Made by a program: the position numbers and the translations under genes
The notes under the pieces: generated by a model
Database searches by the model: none
What the model was told of the DNA's origin: nothing
What the model saw: the letters and a program-made list of their open reading frames with translations, nothing else
Shown here: in pieces, positions 60,970-64,000 of the stretch
Numbering within the stretch: position 1 is the first letter of the stretch
How the letters are laid out: every line of letters begins with the position of its first letter
Source: Heterobilharzia americana
Taxonomy: Eukaryota > Platyhelminthes > Trematoda > Strigeidida > Schistosomatidae
Direction: 5' to 3'
Assembly (NCBI GenBank): GCA_944470555.2
Contig: OX104127.1
Coordinates: 97,674,708 to 97,738,707, forward strand
DNA: 64,000 nucleotides

Positions 60970-63285
60970 ATATGGACATCTGAACAATGACCTTTAAACT
61001 TCACCTTTGAAGGTTGACCACTTCCTCGTTAAGTAAGAAAGGTGGCAACATCTCAGATGCACTGCAGTGTCAAGGTTTACGTATGTTTATAATGGTCCTG
61101 GCTATTTTTAAACCTTTCTAGAAAGAAATTTCTTTCTGTTTTTGCTTCTTCAAACCAATCTGATTATTAAATGCGTGGTTGCGTGCCTTTCGCCTGAATT
61201 TTGAAGCAAAATGGATTGTTATAGAAAGATTCGATAACTTCGTGCTCCTTATAAAGATGTGAACAGTCTTATTGCTCCTTATAATAAGAGTCATAACTAA
61301 TGTAAAAAAAGTGGTCAAATTCATTGAGTGACTGGATTTCATGTGCTTATCTTCAGCGTCTGACTTCAATTAATTAGTACTCTTTTTCTGTCTACTGTTT
61401 GAGAAAAAGCTACAATAAACCTAAACATAAAATCACTGTAATACACCACTGAACCCGGTTGCTCATGTCACGCCCTGCTTCGCAAAACATAAAACATAAG
61501 TTCCAGTTTGTCGAGTGTCATTTATGCTGCTGTCAGAAAGGCCTTGATAAATATCACACATCACTATCAGAATGACTAAGAGGTTTATATTTTCTGGTGA
61601 CTGAAAGGTAACATGAATACCTAACTGTTACCGAGTTACCTTCCCTCGCATTCATGTACTTTGTAATTAAAAATAAAATTCTCCACCTATGACCTTCCAT
61701 CCAATTTTCTTGCTAATCTCGTTGACTTGCTTCCCTTCTTCAAACGGTTACGAATTCTCAGTAACTTTTCATAATACTAAATACGAATGTTGGTAAGTAA
61801 GATTAGTTTTCATTGCTTTCATCAACATTCCATTTGGCTTAACAACTTCAGAGTCTTGATGATATTACCTCATCTCTGCAATTCGGCTAAGGAAGGATTC
61901 TACACTTGCATAATTAACAATAGAAAGGTGAATGAAAACCTTCTCGGAAATATGATTAATCGCCAAAAACTCACAGAATGGTAAATAGCATTATCTTAAA
62001 TTTATCTTATTCTGCCTGCTTACTGTTGTTCATAATTAGATTCGTTAGGTCGCATCATTATCTTGACTAAGTAATTTACTAATAATCATATTATTTTAAA
62101 CCAGCTTGTCCAACATCTCTTGAATACCATGAGATAGTTTATATGATGACTTCACTGTCAGTTGTTGATTGCACTAGTGGCTAACAAATTCACTGGTTCT
62201 TCTTGGCTCCTGTTCAGCTTTTTTTCAACGGTGCCTTTGACAGGGAGTCACTCTGTGTAAGTTGACAATAACTTCATCATAGCTTGAAGTTATCCAATGT
62301 ATATGACTGCGGATTGTCACTAGCGAGTTCTTTTGTACAGAGATCATTATGCTTATTCTTGCCGAAATATGGAACGAACATGGTTTCTTAAAATGCCTAA
62401 CTGTGAAGTTACATGAAGGATATATACGCATATACATCACCTCACTATTCTGAAAGCGATAGCGTCTACGTCAAGATTACATCGGACTTCATCTTATTAA
62501 TGGTTCGTTCTGGCCTGGGTCACGGGGGTTTGGGGAATTCATTGTAAATAAACATAGAGTGGCTCTATAAACTCATGCTCAAAATAAAATAATTTTACAT
62601 GCTGCTCAGGAAATAACCCACCTTTAAATGAAAAACACAGGCATCTATTTTACGATAAATCATTTAAATTTACTACAGTATTCCTCTCTGTCCTCTATCA
62701 GTAAAATATGATAGAATTAAAAAAACGGAAGCTGAATAGTTTCGCCATTATGTAGGAACTAAATGAAACTGATGTAAAATATTACTCATCATCATTTTTT
62801 CATATCAAATTCTGATATTTTCTCTGAAGACTTCAAGTTTTCAACTTTCAGAAGATCTATGATGTGAATCCTGTCCTCAGATATTGTCACGCTAACTAAG
62901 CTTTAATTCTATCTAATAAACTAAGTTCACAAAATAAACAAAACTCCCAAAATAATTTGTATCAGGAGTACAATGTGGCAGGTCCATCGTCAAATGTCAG
63001 AGCACCACTCGTCACAGGTAAATAAGAGACAGATTATAACAATAAAGATCTTTATACATGCACACTTGTTTGACAGTGAACATGAAGTGGATACTAGAAA
63101 AGTATTTGAAATGATTTATCGTACATCAGCTGATATACCACGTAGGTTACGTGTTGTAATCCACATTTCCAAACCTAACTTTTTCATTCAACCACATTCA
63201 TTGTGATGGCCATCAATATAATGTAAGTTCTATTATTACTTTGTACCCCTCTTCCCCCTCTCCTATCAATATTAATTTGCTTCCT
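60970..63285. other. Unassigned AT-rich DNA
   Basis: No recognised feature. Frames at 61118-61369, 61787-61984, 62225-62440 and 62973-63206 are short and unsupported. Confidence 0.45.
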
Positions 63286-63292
63286 AATTGTA

Positions 63293-63307
63293 ACATAACT
63301 GTTTATT
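63293..63307 (+). repeat. Direct repeat flanking the hammerhead composite (left)
   Basis: The 15-base word acataactgtttatt recurs exactly at 63977-63991, just outside the right arm. It is a candidate target-site duplication for the whole inverted composite 63308-63976. Confidence 0.65.
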
Positions 63308-63545
63308 ATGAAGTAGTATTCATCAAGGACTGACATAAGTTGGGGAACCATTGAAAATCTGGGAGCACTGGACAGCTGTTTCGTCCTAGTGCGGAACTCC
63401 TCAGCAGTACGCATCTATAAACCCTAATAGGGACCAAACTCAGGACCTTCAGGTCTCACGACGAAAGCATTAACCAACCAGCTACTGCGTTGGTTTTCAG
63501 TTGTTCACAATTTCCAACTTCTATCAATTCACGACATAGCGCGAC
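63308..63545 (-). repeat. tRNA-headed hammerhead repeat, left arm of the terminal composite
   Basis: Minus-strand copy of the repeat at 63672-63980. The order on that strand is the upstream block gaagttggaaattgtg, a tRNA-like head (gctggttggttaatgc, then cctgagtttggtccc), the ribozyme at 63365-63410, then the 3' end gatgaatactacttc at 63311-63325. It lies head to head with the plus-strand copy. The 76-codon minus-strand frame at 63184-63414 overlaps it only by chance. Confidence 0.8.
63365..63410 (-). ncRNA. Type I hammerhead ribozyme, intact core (left arm)
   Basis: On the minus strand the order is stem I strand GTACTG, core CTGAGGA (CUGANGA), stem II GTTC/GGAC around a CGCACTA loop (one U-G pair), and core GAAA. 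A minimal stem III follows (A-U and C-G closing AGCT), then GTC and stem I strand CAGTGC. Cleavage would follow the GTC. Every invariant position is kept. It would act on the repeat's own transcript. Confidence 0.75.
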
Positions 63546-63671
63546 TGTCACTCAAGGTGTTCAGTTAGCATCCACTTCACTTCCGACTAGTTGACCCCAC
63601 AGGTCACAGCTTCTCATTAAAACTTCCTAACATCCATCTGGAAGCAAGTCACTAATGAGCACTATAGAGTA

Positions 63672-63980
63672 ATGTATTTCTGAGATGAATAGGGATTTTT
63701 TATTTGGAAGTAGTACTCGTTAGCTTGCATGACAGAAGTTGGAAATTGTGAACCACTGGAAACCGACCCAGTGGCTGAATGGTTAACGCGTTCGCCGTGA
63801 AACCTGAAGGTCCTGAGTTTGACCCCTAGCCGGGTCATGGGTGCGTACTGCTGAGGAGTCCCATACTAGGACGAAACAGCTGTCCAGTGCTCCCAGATTT
63901 TCAATGGTTCCCCAACTGATATCGGTCCATGATGAATACTACTTCTAAATTAAAAATCCCCATTCATCTCAAAAATACAT
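63672..63980 (+). repeat. tRNA-headed hammerhead repeat with terminal inverted repeats, right arm
   Basis: The best-preserved copy of this family, about 309 bases. The ends 63672-63721 and 63931-63980 are inverted repeats (43 of 50 bases). Inside are a tRNA-like head at about 63768-63832 (A-box-like agtggctgaatggttaacgc, B-box-like gagtttgacccc), then the ribozyme at 63845-63890 and a 3' body. The head suggests an RNA polymerase III promoter. Related decayed copies are near 4.6, 25.2, 43.8, 50.0 and 60.9 kb. Confidence 0.82.
63845..63890 (+). ncRNA. Type I hammerhead ribozyme, intact core (right arm)
   Basis: Stem I strands 63845-63850 (GTACTG) and 63885-63890 (CAGTGC) pair over 6 bases, one of them G-U. 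Core CTGAGGA is at 63851-63857. Stem II GTCC/GGAC (63858-63861 with 63869-63872) closes a 7-base loop. GAAA is at 63873-63876, stem III is two pairs around AGCT, and the predicted cleavage is after C63884. All core bases are canonical. The very short stem III is like other repeat-borne type I hammerheads, which may work best as dimers. Confidence 0.8.
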
Positions 63981-63991
63981 AACTGTTTATT
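63977..63991 (+). repeat. Direct repeat flanking the hammerhead composite (right)
   Basis: Exact partner of 63293-63307. Its first 4 bases overlap the inverted end of the right-arm repeat, so the exact element edge is uncertain. Confidence 0.65.
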
Positions 63992-64000
63992 GTATATGAA

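Noticed and set aside
1..64000. CRISPR arrays, prokaryotic operons, phage or plasmid functions
   Set aside because: No regular spaced direct repeats, no dense coding and no bacterial signals; the repeats and composition are those of a flatworm genome.

Overview
This window looks like eukaryotic, AT-rich, non-coding DNA from a blood fluke (Schistosoma or a close trematode). It has no credible host gene, no tRNA or rRNA gene, no CRISPR array and no prokaryotic operon structure. The trematode assignment is by recognition, not search. It rests on short tRNA-headed repeats that carry hammerhead ribozymes like the schistosome S-alpha repeats, several Penelope-like elements (PLEs) with a GIY-YIG domain, RTE-clade retrotransposons resembling the schistosome SR2 type, and CR1-like fragments. 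Nearly all open frames are short and match chance expectation or decayed retroelements.

Layout, left to right. 1-9.6 kb: unique AT-rich DNA with an RTE tail (0.9 kb), a PLE linker fragment next to a (TA)n tract (2.2-2.6 kb), a small fold-back repeat (4.5 kb), a tRNA-headed repeat with inverted ends (5.2 kb) and an old PLE fragment (7.7-8.4 kb). 9.65-13.14 kb: a nearly full-length but decayed RTE copy with a target-site duplication. 15.5-17.5 kb: a PLE with long inverted ends and a second PLE fragment. 19.6-20.3 and 29.2-30.2 kb: CR1-like fragments. 33.7-34.3 kb: a minimal PLE fold-back and a large TA-rich microsatellite. 39.2-41.0 kb: an inverted pair of hammerhead repeats, then a 5'-truncated RTE. 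44.7-47.5 kb: an RTE with an internal deletion. 48.6-49.8 kb: a PLE palindrome with about 520-bp arms and its own target-site duplication. 51.4-51.7 kb: a weak PLE end. 53.5-54.3 kb: an unidentified element with about 185-bp terminal inverted repeats and TA flanks. 55.5-55.9 kb: a PLE reverse transcriptase fragment. 58.5-59.75 kb: an inverted RTE beside a tRNA-headed repeat. 63.3-64.0 kb: a hammerhead repeat composite with two intact ribozyme cores.

The unifying theme is inverted, fold-back architecture. At least four different repeat families (PLE, two hammerhead repeat families and a third tRNA-headed family) occur as head-to-head pairs or have inverted ends. Two composites, at 48.6-49.8 kb and 63.3-64.0 kb, are flanked by short direct repeats, so the inverted structure seems to have been inserted as one unit. 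If transcribed, such arms would make long hairpin RNA, with hammerhead motifs near the ends. This is the most interesting signal in the window. All coordinates were read by eye and boundaries may be off by several bases, more for diverged fragments.
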